Translations under genes and position numbers: made by a program
Notes under the pieces: generated by a model
What the model was told of the DNA's origin: nothing
Databases searched by the model: none
What the model saw: the letters and a program-made list of their open reading frames with translations, nothing else
Part shown: in pieces, positions 1 to 11,590 of the stretch
Layout of the letters: each line of letters opens with the position of its first letter
How positions within the stretch are numbered: position 1 is the stretch's first letter
From: Melanocharis versteri
Lineage: Eukaryota > Chordata > Aves > Passeriformes > Melanocharitidae
Direction of reading: 5' to 3'
DNA: 64,000 nt
NCBI GenBank assembly: GCA_013397845.1
Contig: VZTG01007659.1
Span: forward strand, 172,291-236,290

Positions 1-3000
1 TGCTTTTTAACTGTTGTGAGTCACTTTTGAGTGGTTCACTGCAGAAATATATGTGGAATTTTCAGTAGATGGAAATACCACTGCCATATTACATAAATTA
101 AGAATATTTCAGGATTCAGATCTGAGTAGGACATGCTGGCTTCCTATACATTTACTGATAGAATTTATGTTTTCCTGTAATGCATATTGGAGTAATCAAG
201 GAAGAGCTCCAAAATACTAGGTATCCTCCACCCAAAACTATGAACAGGAAGTACTAGAGTAGCACAATAAACAAATTCTTAAATCACAGGGCAGCAATGT
301 AACGGTTGCATATATTAACATTGTATCCTTATATATGTGTTTTCCAGACAGTTTCCAATTATGTCATGAAAGTAATAAAAAATAATATTTCTATATTTAC
401 ATTACGGTAATGGAAATTCTTTATCAAGGTTTTATGCTTATTAAATTTAGCTTTTTTTCTAAACTGTTTTTTCATGGAAAGTTTAACTCTTTTTGTCAAT
501 AAAGTTTATTTTTTGAAGATAATATTTTAAGCAAAACTTTCAATGAAATTTTTTCCAATTATTTATTCTAGCCGTTTTCTTTAATTTTCTGATTATTACT
601 TGTTACAAATAAAAAAATGGAAGTAAAGTAACTATGTAATTATAAGTACTCATTTGGTTGAGCCAAAGTATATTCCTGTAAAATTGTCGTTACATAATAT
701 AACATCTTTCCATATATTTCCATACATTAAAATTTTATTTTCCTAATTACTAGAAGTACTTTTTCTTAAAGTAAAGGGTAAAAATGTTTGACAGTAAAAA
801 GCCTGGGAGACAAAATGTGCACTGTCCACACAAGCTTAAAGGCACATGCCTGCTTCGTCTCTTCAGCACCAAGAGAATAACTGATGTATATTAGCTTAAC
901 TCCTCATATGTTAAATTATTCATAGGATTAAGTATTTTCAGGACTGGGCCATGGTTCTGGTAAATCACATGAGTCCTTAAATACTTGGGGTTTGTTCCTC
1001 TTCAAATTTGATATGCAATGTCCATAAATATAACTCTCATGTTTCTTTGACATATTATGGCACAGAGTTTTACCAGAATGTCTCTTTGCATTCTTCATCT
1101 TGAAATTCATATTAAATTGCACTTAATGCAAACATATAGACTTCTGTTGCAAACTGACTAAAAGTCTATCAAAATCTGCACTGTCTGGTGCAATCAAAAT
1201 TTCCTGGCTAAATCTGGTTCCCTCCCAAAGCTATTTATACATTTGCTAATGCCTCACTTTATGTTACACCAGATAAGTCGCTTCGCATTACAGTTGCGGA
1301 GTGTAACATGTCATAAATGGAGTAAGCAGGTGTGACATAGTGGAAAGCAGTGACTGGAACATGATATTCTAACAAGTTATGCCCAAACACTCTGCAATAA
1401 AATTCCTACCATTATTTTTCTTCAATACATACATATATTTAATATACAGTCCTCAGCAGCATCCTTAGAAAATTATTGAGAAGACCTTTTGATTGTTGAC
1501 ATGAAGTTTGTCAGATATAAGCAGCATTTCAAGCCTGGTCTAGAGGGTGAAAGCTGTTAAAATATGTGAGTTCATGTATGATGGATTAGCCATGATATTT
1601 TTACTGCCATAAGCCTGGTAGGAAATGTCTTGGATCTTACAGTGGTTTATGGTATTTCACATCACAGACTGGAAGGCGCACATCTGTATAAACCCTTGTA
1701 TGCTGGTGTAACAGGATTTCTCCTTCCACAGACAACTCTTAACACAATTTCCTATTAAAAACAAGTTTTATGTCAATGTGATCTTTTGTGTCTATGTCAT
1801 GTGCTACACGGCAATGAAGCCCTCATAGATTTCTCTGCATAGCCACGTGCATTGTCACAGAATTGTAGATGAATTTCCATTTACTCTGACTGTAATTATT
1901 TTAATTAAAATTAATTCACTTGAAAAAAAATTCTGGAACTCATGGCATGGTCTGAAGCAGTGTAATTACCCACACGAATGATTGTGGGGCACCTCAGACC
2001 CAACAGGAAGATGAAACACGCATCTCTCTAGTCCTTGACTCCCTGGCCTTCCTTCATAGCTTGCCATGGGTAGAGTCCTACACTGGTGTGTTGTGCCCAT
2101 CATGAACAGGGTGGTTTGTGGTTTTCACAAGGAAAATAGGTGGAGGCTAATAGGTAAGGACCATCCTGGGTTTAGTAATAATCACTTTAAAACAATATTA
2201 ATTTGGATAACATCCAGAATAAAGACTCCTATTTTTAAAAGCTATTTCTACACTGAAGGGTTTTCATAGTTGTATAAAATGCATTTGTGTTGCTTTAAAG
2301 GTTTGTTCCCATTGAATGGGATCATAGAAGAAATTTTAAAAGGGAGCTGTCCACTGTTCTGTGAAATGCAATTGTTTGTATCTTGAAAGATCTGGCTTTG
2401 TTAGATGGGAAAAGCAACTTGACTATTTCATGTGAAAGATATTAATTACTGATCAGAAAGTAGGAGACTAGGACAGAGATAGTAAATTATTTTTGGCATA
2501 GCTGATACTATATATGTAATTGGATCAATTGAGTAATACAATGTGATTGACAAATGTGAGGAAAATGAAAGGTCATATCATTGTATCGATAAAATAAACT
2601 TGAAATTATGAAAATTTATACATTATTCACCTATTTTTGTCTGATTACACTGATTATAACAACCCACTGAGACCATAAAAAATATCTTTCTGTTGTTTAG
2701 ATGTGAAAGGTTTTACATTGTTTTTTTTAAAAGATCTAAATGGGAAATTTTTAGCAAAAATAATTTTTGTACAACACAACTTTTAATATCCAGTTGCAAA
2801 GGTATCTGATATTCTTCTTTCTTTCAGAAATGTTAGAGCTTCAGGAAATTTTAATGAGGCATAGGATTAAGAGTTGCTTAAAATAAGGTGATATGTGACA
2901 ATCAAGTAGTTCTCTTTGTACCACATTCTCTCTCATAAACATTTTAGCCCTTTGGAGTGAGAGAAAGGAAGAGAAAGGGAGAGAGACAAAAAAAGATATG

Positions 3001-4343
3001 TTGCTGCCTGGAAGAAACTGTTAATATAGATTAAATATCATTAAACAAGCTACAGGGAATATGCAATGTAATGCAGATAAAATAGCTGCTATATTTATCA
3101 GCATTCTCTAGTGTTTTAAGATTTCTTAGCAAAGTCGCTGCTTATAAAAGGTGCAAGACTGACAGCACAAGAATATGAAGTCCTTTGTCTGTCTCCTGGA
3201 AAAGTACTGAGTAGGCAGCAAAGTCCTGGTTCTCTTTTCCTTTAAAGTTATTTGTCATTTGTGTCACTGTTGAATTTACTGCGTGGTTTGCCTTTGATTG
3301 ACAACAATAATTCACAGAGTATATGCCTCCCTGCACTGTAGTCCCATTATATGTCAAATGAGCAAGGAAGGCAACATTAAAAAATAAAAAGTGCCTGGTT
3401 TCTGTAGCTATTTTGTGTCTTCCAGCGCTGGACCAGAGAAGGAACCTGATGCTCTGAGGAGCTCACTGAGCAAGCACAAATCAATTCCCCAGCCCGTGGG
3501 CAGTGACAGAAACTGGCACTTGACTGTGACTCAGAGCCATGGACAGGGCTCCTGAGGCTGGGATCTCTGCAAGGCAGCATGGCAGGCAGGCTGCTGGAGG
3601 TCTGGAAGCCAGCACAATGCTTACCAAAATGGAATGGAAGTGGTGGCAGTAGTTAGAGATGCCATTCAGTCTTTGGAGTATATCCAGAAACTCCCTCAAG
3701 ATCCTACTGCACCCACAGTTTTGTCATGTGGACGTTTTCCTCCAAGGAAATGGGTTGAAACTGCAAAGAGATCCCATAGATCAGGAGAGAGATGCTAACA
3801 GTCCCCATTGCCTAAGTCAAAATTTTAATAGGCGTCTTAAATGTTTCTATGAGAGATGCTGATCTCCTGCCAGCTGGTGCACAGAATGCAGCGTGTGCCA
3901 GCTGGGCTGGGTGCAACAGACAGTTACAGCCCAGCATATATATATTTTTTACCCACTTCATGGTATTTTGCCTCAATTGCCAACATTTTTGGAGTACACG
4001 ATTCATCTGCCAGCATTCCTGCTCCTTTGTGTGGCGTGAAGAAAAGATTCACACTTCTGTTAATATACTAATTTCACATTCCAGAAGCGCATTCTTGTCA
4101 CTAGCGATGCCCTAAAGGTTAAAAGCAATTGTAGGGAGTTGATGAGGCTTTGTTTCAAACCTGTAGAGAAGAATGCCAAATTCAGAAAAAGGGGAGTCAA
4201 AAGCATTGGGCTGTGGGTTAGCCAGTGCCAGAAGTGATGGGCTGCAGTTGACAACCAAAGCCTATAGATGCTTAGAGTGGAGCAGATGGCAAATTTCAAT
4301 ACATTCCACATTATGAGGAATATGCTCCTTTTTTTTTTTTTTT
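1..4343. other. AT-rich non-coding DNA, no gene seen
   Basis: Unique AT-rich sequence with frequent stops in all six frames. It holds a short purine-rich run around 2957-2993 and a somewhat GC-richer patch at about 3420-3620 with no recognisable protein or repeat. The stretch ends in a run of 15 T (4329-4343) directly against an assembly gap. No retroelement end, splice-bounded open frame or RNA gene was recognised. It could be intergenic or part of a long intron; the sequence alone does not decide. Confidence 0.7.
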
Positions 4344-4376
4344 NNNNNNNNNNNNNNNNNNNNNNNNNNNNNNNNN
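4344..4376. other. Assembly gap (33 N)
   Basis: Thirty-three consecutive N bases. The left flank is a homopolymer T run, which probably caused the sequencing or assembly failure. The true length of the missing sequence is unknown, so an apparent open frame crossing it is meaningless. Confidence 0.99.
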
Positions 4377-7300
4377 TTAATGAGTTGCTAAAATCTGCAA
4401 TGAAAAATCACAATAAGCAAATAAATCATCTGCCTGGGTTGTCTGTCACCAGAGAAGTAGGAATGATTAGGCTGCACACTGAAGCAGCGCAGTAGTTGTT
4501 GCAAACTATTGATATTTTTTTGTAAGAGTTCAGAATGGATCACATGCCTTAAAAGTTCAACTAAGCTTGAATGAAATCCCAAGACGTAAACTATACTTAG
4601 TCAGAATTTTCTTGCCTCAGGGACTCTTCAACTTCAACATGCTGATTGCTCCTGCAGCCTCTGACACTATTCCATCTGCTCCATCTGTTGTCGTCCAGTT
4701 AACACTGGCGGAGGTTACAGCTGTGCTCTAGTCTGCTGAAAGTGCTTCCCTAGCCTGATTATAAGACTGCTCATAGAGCTACATGCAGCAGAATGTTCCT
4801 TCTGCTCCTTCTGTATTAAGCACTAGGAAAAAAAAAACAACCTGTTAAAAACAAACAAAGAGTAGATGCTCCCTGAATCTCCTTCCCTGTCAGGTGAAGA
4901 TCATGACATGGTCTGAAAGAAAAAAATCTTCTCTTGTTGCTGGGAGAAATATTACCTGAGATGGTAATCATTCTTTCTTTTCAGTTAGGAGCTTAATCTC
5001 TCTGATTCTTCAACATTACCAACATAACTCACTTCCACCCTGTGTTTATTTCTTGGGAAAGACGCATGGAAAGGAAAAGTCTTGCTGTGGTTTCTCCTTT
5101 TGATGTTCCATTAATAGGACCAGACAGGTGATTGGATTAAGAGCTGAATTTATTTGAAGGCAGAGCTGAGGCAGTGGCATCCTGCCCCTCTCTCTCTGGT
5201 CTGGTGTGTGCTCTGCTGTCTCTGTCGCTGCTGACCCACTTCTGTAGACCTTCCTCCCTGGGACACTGGGGGAGTCTGGGAGAAGATTGTCCAAACCCAG
5301 TGCGAAAAAAAAAGCTATGGAAGTTCAGGGTTGACTGAGTGCTGAGACTGCTTAACCTCCAGCCACAGAAACAACTGAGGTTTTAAAAATATTACTTCTG
5401 TTTTTTATAATAATCCCTAAAGCCTTTGGATCCCCAGCTCTGTACCAAAGTGTCTGAACAATTACTGGGTGTCCGTAAATTTGTAATACAACCACAGTCA
5501 CACAGCCCATCAAACCAGTGCCACCCTCATTCACTGCAGAAACATTGGGTGGGGTGTTTCAAACCAATATTCTCTAAGTGTTTGATAATACTTCAATATT
5601 GTGATGTGCCTAAATGATCTTTACACAGCTGATCCGAAATGCTGTTCCGATACTCTGCACTTCCATAAACTCTCTGATATTTTAAGATATACACTCAGCA
5701 TGTTTTCCTGAACCCACAGACAGTGATTTATCTCCAGCCCCTTCTCTCACTTAGAGTCAATATCCTTTCCAACTGATGGTTTTCATTTCAGCTGCCAAAA
5801 GAAAAAAAACAAAACATAACAAAAATCCTTTGCTTTTGTCTCCCACATATATTCTAACCTGCTTTTAAAGGATCTGAAGGAGGTGAACGGTTGAGTGAGG
5901 GGAGAAAAAAGTTAATTGAAATATGGAGGTTTTAAGCCAAATTTTAATCTTACAACAAAGACACTGGCTTAGTTGAAATCATAAAAGCATACTTGAGTCT
6001 CCTTCTAATGTCACTGCAAAAATTTATCTCCAGAAAGGAAAAATAGCTTTTAGTTACTCCAGACTGTCTTGGGTATGATTATAGTGAATTAGAAAATACG
6101 TGAGAAGAGAAATATCTCTTTTATGCAAGAACTCACCTTGAAGAAATTTAATGAGTGAGTGAGTGAAGGTTCTTGCAAAGGTGCATTGAGGACTTTTGCA
6201 TGAGTCTGCAGTCTTGGGAGCAGATAGCTGAGAGCGAGTAATCACAGATATGAGTACATGTTGAGACTATCTTCATGATGCCAAAAGTTTAAGTGAGATT
6301 AGAATCAGTCCCTTTAGCTTTGCAGCATTTTGCTGAGCAGTTTTGGATCAGACCATATAGACTTATACCTTAATAAAAATCCACATATGCTATCTAACTC
6401 TTCAGGAGGAAGCCTAGATATGTGATAAAACCAGAACTACAGTATTACAGGCTGCTAAATGCATTCCCTAAATCTGGAGGAGTTTAGTTCACAAGAAAAA
6501 GCCTTTGCATTCCAAGTAAATGAGCTCCTGCAGCTCTGTAGGGAAGAGCTTTAATTGGAAAGTCACATTCCTTGCCTCCCATGTAAATAAATCAAGGTAC
6601 TCGAATTTGGTCATGGCCTTTGTCTAGTTTGAGGCCAGCACCAGTCCAAGGTAATGCTGTGAAGGTTAGAAATAGCACAGTGGAATCAATCTTCACATAA
6701 ATACATATGTAACACCTCAGGCAACACAGAGCTGAGAATGAAGTGCACCCCATTATCTGTAGAACATACTAACAGAGTAAAAAATAAATGCACTGGTAAT
6801 GCTGTATTTGACTGGCAGCAAAATTCTCGTAGGTTATAAAACAAGCTACAAGCATCCTAGGAGAAAAATCACCCCTCTTAGCTAAACTAAAAGTGTGCTA
6901 AGGCAGTTTTCATTATTTCTTAATGAATTGCATGTTAACATGTAGTTACAAAAATATCACCTGCCCCCATTGAAAGGAATGGTGATGTTTCTGTTGTCCT
7001 CGGTATTTTCTAACTCCAATAAAAAATCCAGCTGATAGTTCTCCAGCCACGTTAGAAGAAAACAAGGACTAATGTCTTTAAATTATCATTGTACATGAAA
7101 ATATATTGTTCTTATTTACTGCTTGCAGTACTTGGGTTCCACTATATAAAATGCTGTACAAAGGCAGCAAAATATATTCCCAAGTTTAAGAAAAGCAGCA
7201 AAGTAGGGAGTAGAATAGATTTTTTTAAAATCATTCTCTGGAAACATGGAAGAAGATATCTAAACTCCCACAGATACTCTCCTTCATCATTCCAGCTGTT

Positions 7301-8129
7301 TTGCTATTTGCTATGTAGATGTGTCCTTGGTGATACCATGGGGAAATATATGATCTTGCCATATCTCCATTCCCAAAATATTCTAAATACATTAGGGAAA
7401 ATCATTAATAAAGTGACACTTTGAAGCTTCTGTATTAAATTTATAAGAGGAACTTAGTTAATCTGCTGTATCAAGCTAGTTTATACTCTGGAAAATGTCA
7501 TGCTTTTCACACTCAGTTACATTCTCTCTTTGAGTCTCCATGGCTATACATTGACATATAAATGTTTTACTTAAAGAAGCACTTACAGAAACTTATGTTA
7601 CACTTCCCAGGAGCATGAGCTATCCTATCAAACCATGATTCATTCCACTTAGCTTTATAAACTTTAGGCATGAAGCTTAAATGAGTGCTCCAATCTTCCT
7701 CCATAGCCAACAGAGAGAGGCTGACTCCAGCAAGGTGCGCAGAACATTTATAGGAACTTGCACTTCAGTCTCACATATCTAAATAAAAATGAGCATCATC
7801 CCTGTTACTAGTGTAATGGAAAACCCTGTGTCTGATTTAAGAGCAGGAAGCCTTCTGCTATAAGATGTCAAATAGAAAACATTTCCCTTGAACCTAAGAA
7901 ACACAGCCACCTGAGTTTCTGAAATCAGAAATTATTTCTCTGAGGAACCCTCAATAAGCAGCATTTCCCCATTCATAAGAACTGAGTCTATGTGTGAAAG
8001 AACAAGAACTTCATTATGGAAATTAGAAAAACTACATGGATGATAACTAAGCGTACTCCGCAGTAGCTTTGTCAGCATCCCATAATCACTTTCTATTCTG
8101 GTGATCATGTAACAGGAAAGCACCCTTAA
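4377..8129. other. AT-rich non-coding DNA, no gene seen
   Basis: Unique sequence with no recognised repeat family and no credible coding region. Short A-runs occur (for example near 4828 and 5801). A slightly GC-richer patch at about 5150-5290 has an open frame on the minus strand, but it resembles no known protein and lacks clear splice borders. I see no RNA gene or regulatory element that can be named. Confidence 0.65.
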
Positions 8130-8149
8130 CTGTGTAATTTATTTCCTTT

Positions 8150-8862
8150 TTAGGGTTTGTCTATACCACCACATCATTTAGTTCCTGAGTTCACGGCGGG
8201 CACTGGATCCTTTCTGTCTGCATTGTGTGGATGTTGGCTTGCATTTGGGATTTCTTTGGCTGTAAACCCACCAGAGCAAGTGACACGAATCTTACATGCA
8301 GTCCGTGTCAGGAACCCCACTGCACCTCCTGGGCTGCACCTTTACCCTCAACGGTCTTTAGAGACAGAAAGTCCTGCAGACTCCAGGACTTGCAAAAGGT
8401 ACCAATGCAGTAAAAAAATCGGTTGAATGCCCTGCAACACAACTCAATCCATGTTCAAACTGAATTTCACCTGAAAAAACCCCACAACGACTCTCAGAAA
8501 AAAAAAAAATTCAATCACTGCGTCTCAAGGCAATGTGGTTACTCTCAAGACAACGATACCCCTAAGCCAACTTGCAAGGGTCTAGCCCTGATCAGCAAAA
8601 GTGTTCTCCACTCTTTACCAGTTTGCTTAGGGCTCTGGTTAACTCCTTGGGTAGTATGCATTTAGCAGTAGGGGTGCAACCTAAGGATATTAAACCCCGT
8701 GTGCAGTGTGTGGGTAGTGCATTTCCAGTGTCCCGAGGTGCAGACAGACAGATCTGTCCTCAATTCTTTACACTGTGCCGCTCAATGGTGTTACTTTTAC
8801 TGTTTGACTACATAAAAAAGCTGAGGAATCCAACAAGTGGTTGCTCATCCTCCATCAAATGA
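8150..8862 (+). pseudogene. Possible decayed retroviral env-like remnant (weak)
   Basis: Seen: in frame 2 of the + strand, from about 8186, a strongly hydrophobic segment is followed by a cysteine-rich stretch. After one in-frame stop at 8411-8413 the same frame continues open to 8665. Three N-X-S/T sequons lie in this frame. The following 8572-8862 stretch is open in frame 1, as a frameshift would produce. The start is preceded by a pyrimidine-rich tract ending in AG (about 8140-8152). A leader-like hydrophobic segment plus a glycosylated, cysteine-rich ectodomain is the general plan of a retroviral envelope surface subunit. No family-defining motif, primer-binding site or flanking LTR was recognised, so this is an inference. 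It may equally be chance ORFs in unique DNA. If real, it is broken by stops and a frameshift. Confidence 0.22.
8498..8509 (+). repeat. Short poly-A run (12 A)
   Basis: Twelve consecutive A bases inside the ORF-like stretch described above. Homopolymers of this length slip often, so the reading frame across it should not be trusted. Confidence 0.9.
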
Positions 8863-9305
8863 TCATTTTGGCAATCAAAATCCTCACAGACATCAATAAC
8901 ATACAGGACTTAAAGGTGGAGGTAATAAGGATGTACTGCTTCTCAAAAGCAAAAATAATTCTCTTCTCTTATTTCACTTATGATGCCTAATCAGCTCTGA
9001 ATTTTACACTGTTTATGATAATTCCCAAAGTGTCTTGGAGATGATCAGGAAGAAAATTCCTCAAAACAAGATCTCTTTGGAAGCTATTCAAAGTCTCTCC
9101 CTCATACTGGGATGTGGCAGGAAACACCCACTGTATGGAGTTCGAACTAAGAGGAGCTATGGTGATTAAAAATCTTATGAACAAGGTTTTTTCACTGAAA
9201 AATTCTGTTTCAGAAACACTGGGATGTTTTGGATAAAACATTTATTTTCATGACATTTCTAACAGAGTTTTAAATATTATTTCATTTTCTTTATTTTTGT
9301 TTTAA

Positions 9306-9535
9306 TAGAATCATAGAATGGTTTGAGTTGGAAGAGACCTTAAAGCTCATCTCCTTCCAACACCCCTGCCATGGGCAGGAACATGTCCCACTAGACCATG
9401 TTGCTCAAAGCTCCATCCAACCCGGCCTTGAACACTTCCAGAGGTGGGGCATCCACCAGTTCTGTAGAAAAAACTGTTCCAGTGTTTAATCACCCTCTGA
9501 GTAATAAATTTTTTAAGTGCAGGCGGTTTTAAAAT
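9306..9535 (-). mobile_element. CR1 LINE 3' fragment (5'-truncated)
   Basis: The + strand starts with 'tagaatcatagaatggtttg' and continues through 'gttggaagagaccttaaag' and 'ggccttgaacacttccagag'. This is the reverse complement of the 3' end of avian CR1 (chicken repeat 1) non-LTR retrotransposons. CR1 copies in birds are usually 5'-truncated 3' ends of a few hundred bases, and this copy fits: only the 3' untranslated part and a short piece upstream remain, with no reverse transcriptase. It is clearly diverged from the other copies here. The inner edge near 9535 is approximate, because similarity fades into AT-rich flank. Confidence 0.93.
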
Positions 9536-10735
9536 AAAGTTTCCAGAGGAGAGAAACCTCACACCATCCCAATACTACCAGTTTGATGCCAGTGTCTATT
9601 TTTAGTTGCCTTTCTTTTAACCATTATATTTTAATTTCACTGAAACTTCAATTATTTAAATTTTTTAAAGATTGATTTTAAACTCTATCACTGCATGCTA
9701 CATTTACAGTAACAACAGGAACCATCTTGACACCAACAAAAGAAAACATTCGGATGAATTGTAGAATTCTCTAAAATGAAACGTTTTCAAATTCTTCTTC
9801 CTCATAAATTTAGAAATTGATGTAGTCTACTGAGTTTTAGAAGTATGAAAATGTCAGACTCTTCCACTGGAAGAAAAGTTGTTAACAATGATCTTAATAG
9901 GCAGAGAAAGCAGTTTGCTCTCTGTTCGCCCACTGATAGGAGTCCATCACCTTGCAGAGGGCACTGCTTCCCAGCCTCAGGTGGAAGAGAATTGAGTTGC
10001 CTTGCAGAAGTCAGGGCTGTGCAATATAACAGTGTCCCAGTGCACATTCTTGTCACTCACCATGGATCTGTAACCAGAAGGTTTAATATAATGGAACCAA
10101 AGGATACAGCCCCTTCTTTGGCAACTATTTGGACTGGGAAGGCTGAAGGGAGATGAGATTCATATATAAACTACAAGTGAGAAATTATCCCTGTAGCCAT
10201 TGGGATGGGAAGCATTTTAGAAACATAAACAAAACAGTTAAATGATAGTGAGTTTTTGGAAGATATTCAGCTCTGTGCTGAGGTACCACATTATGCTTGA
10301 AATTGTCCTCAGGTTTTATAAGCCACAAAGAACAGAAAAAGGTAGCCAGGAGGAAGCACTTCTAGGATGGGAGTTTGAGACACAGGGAGATGGAGGTTGT
10401 ATATGAGGTTTCCTTCAGTAACAGGAGCTGTCATGAGTCACCTCAGAAGAAGCTGAAGGGAACAGACAGCCCTGTGTCCCCAGGCACCACGGCACAGGAA
10501 CAACCCTCAGTGCAGCAGGTAGGTGCACATCTGGGCAGGAGCGCTGTCCTTGGGCTCAGGGACACTGCAACTGCAAGTCATTACGTGTGTGTAGAGACTG
10601 GTAAGCCATCAGGAATGCTGCACTACAGCTTCTCTTCCACAGTTTTAGGCAGAGAAGGTATTTCTCAGTGTTATTATCCCATTAGTGAAAGATGCCACTG
10701 CCCAAATTAAGGTGCAAACAAGACCGTGTGCCAAA
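9536..10735. other. Non-coding DNA with a GC-richer patch at 10375-10720
   Basis: Mostly AT-rich unique sequence. At about 10375-10720 composition rises and one frame on the + strand stays open for 111 codons, unlike any protein I recognise. Inside it lies a strong consensus-type splice donor (cag then gtaggt, about 10516-10524), but no equally good acceptor was seen upstream. It is not annotated as a gene. Confidence 0.5.
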
Positions 10736-10824
10736 GTCAGTACTACAGATTTTATTTAACAATAAGTGTGAGGTAGAGAGATAGACGGAAACAGAAAAGA
10801 GAGGCAGGGAGGGGGCAGAAAGAC

Positions 10825-10848
10825 AGAGAGAGAGAGAGAGAGAGAGAG
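10825..10848 (+). repeat. (AG)12 microsatellite
   Basis: Twelve perfect AG dinucleotides within a longer purine-rich tract (about 10775-10850). It sits inside the probable LTR block, where purine-rich tracts are common. Length is likely to vary between individuals. Confidence 0.97.
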
Positions 10849-11081
10849 GGATCAGGCAGAAGACAGTGACCCCTTGTAAATCCAGCAGTGTTTTGTTGGT
10901 CCTTCTTCACCCTGGGCTTCTCGGTGTGGGGGTGGCGCCCAGAGTTGTCCTTCTGCAGGTACCACCTTTATAAAGTTCCAGGTATCCATGGGGCACAGAT
11001 GCCATTCCCATAACTTGGGGTGATAGGTGTATGAGCAGCTGCTTCCTTACCCACAGCTTGTCACAGTGGGAGTTTTTGTCT

Positions 11082-11227
11082 GGAAGCCTTAGCTCAGTTG
11101 GTCAGAGCATGGTGCTAACAATGCCAAGGTTGTGGGTTTGATCCTCATATGCATTGTTCATTTAAGAGTTGGACTTGATGATACTTGTGGGTCCCTTCCA
11201 ACCCAGAATATCCTGTGATTCTTTGAT
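11082..11227 (+). mobile_element. tRNA-Ile-derived SINE with CR1 3' tail (TguSINE1-like)
   Basis: Two joined parts are visible. The head (about 11082-11155) follows a tRNA-Ile: RNA polymerase III A box 'ttagctcagttgg' at 11089-11101, a 'tggtg'/'tgcca' anticodon stem at about 11110-11126, and B box 'ggtttgatcc' at 11135-11144. The acceptor stem is degraded and the anticodon position reads AAC rather than an isoleucine anticodon, so this is not a working tRNA gene. The tail (about 11166-11227) is a sense-orientation CR1 3' end ('gagttggacttgatgat' ... 'tcccttccaaccc' ... 'gtgattctttgatt'). A tRNA head with a CR1 tail lets CR1 reverse transcriptase copy the RNA in trans. This architecture is known from the TguSINE1 family of zebra finch and related songbirds, and it is the main evidence that the window is passerine. 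No clear target duplication was found, as expected for CR1-type insertion. Confidence 0.85.
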
Positions 11228-11590
11228 TAACCAGGATGTTAACCAGATCTCACCATCAGGGCTGGAATTAGCACTTTCCTGTTGCAAATTCCTCCCTTCT
11301 GTGCTTATCTCAAACAACTAAGCTGTGGTGGCTTAGTTACTTCTAACTAAATAGGCTAGTCCCTTCTGTGGCCTTGACACTGCTTTGAGACAGGCAGTCG
11401 TGTTTTTTAAGTCCTTACACTCAGTTCCTGTGATAAATTTTTATATGTTGCTACTAAGTGTAGGAAAATGTCTGCTTGGCTCCACCTCAGAGGAGGCAGC
11501 ATTTCAGGTGGTCCCCATGGCACACCAAGTCTGATGGCTTGTAAAGTGCTCTAGAATCCCTTCAGAGGACAAAGTGGATATTTAAATGGA

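Larger units (their letters stand above)
10736..11590 (-). mobile_element. Probable diverged LTR, interrupted by a SINE (edges uncertain)
   Basis: Seen: a block of GC-richer, non-AT-like sequence on both sides of the SINE at 11082-11227. Near the left end is the reverse complement of AATAAA (about 10751-10756), then a purine-rich tract with an AG microsatellite, then a TATAAA-type motif near 10970. Read on the minus strand this gives TATA box followed by polyadenylation signal, as in an endogenous retrovirus LTR lying in antisense. No terminal TG...CA pair with matching target duplication could be fixed, so the edges are approximate and the family is not named. Alternatives are an older composite repeat or unique DNA that merely received the SINE. 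Confidence 0.38.

Noticed and set aside
11089..11155. Possible functional tRNA-Ile gene
   Set aside because: The acceptor stem is degraded, the anticodon position is altered, and the sequence runs directly into a CR1 3' tail, so it is a SINE head rather than a gene.
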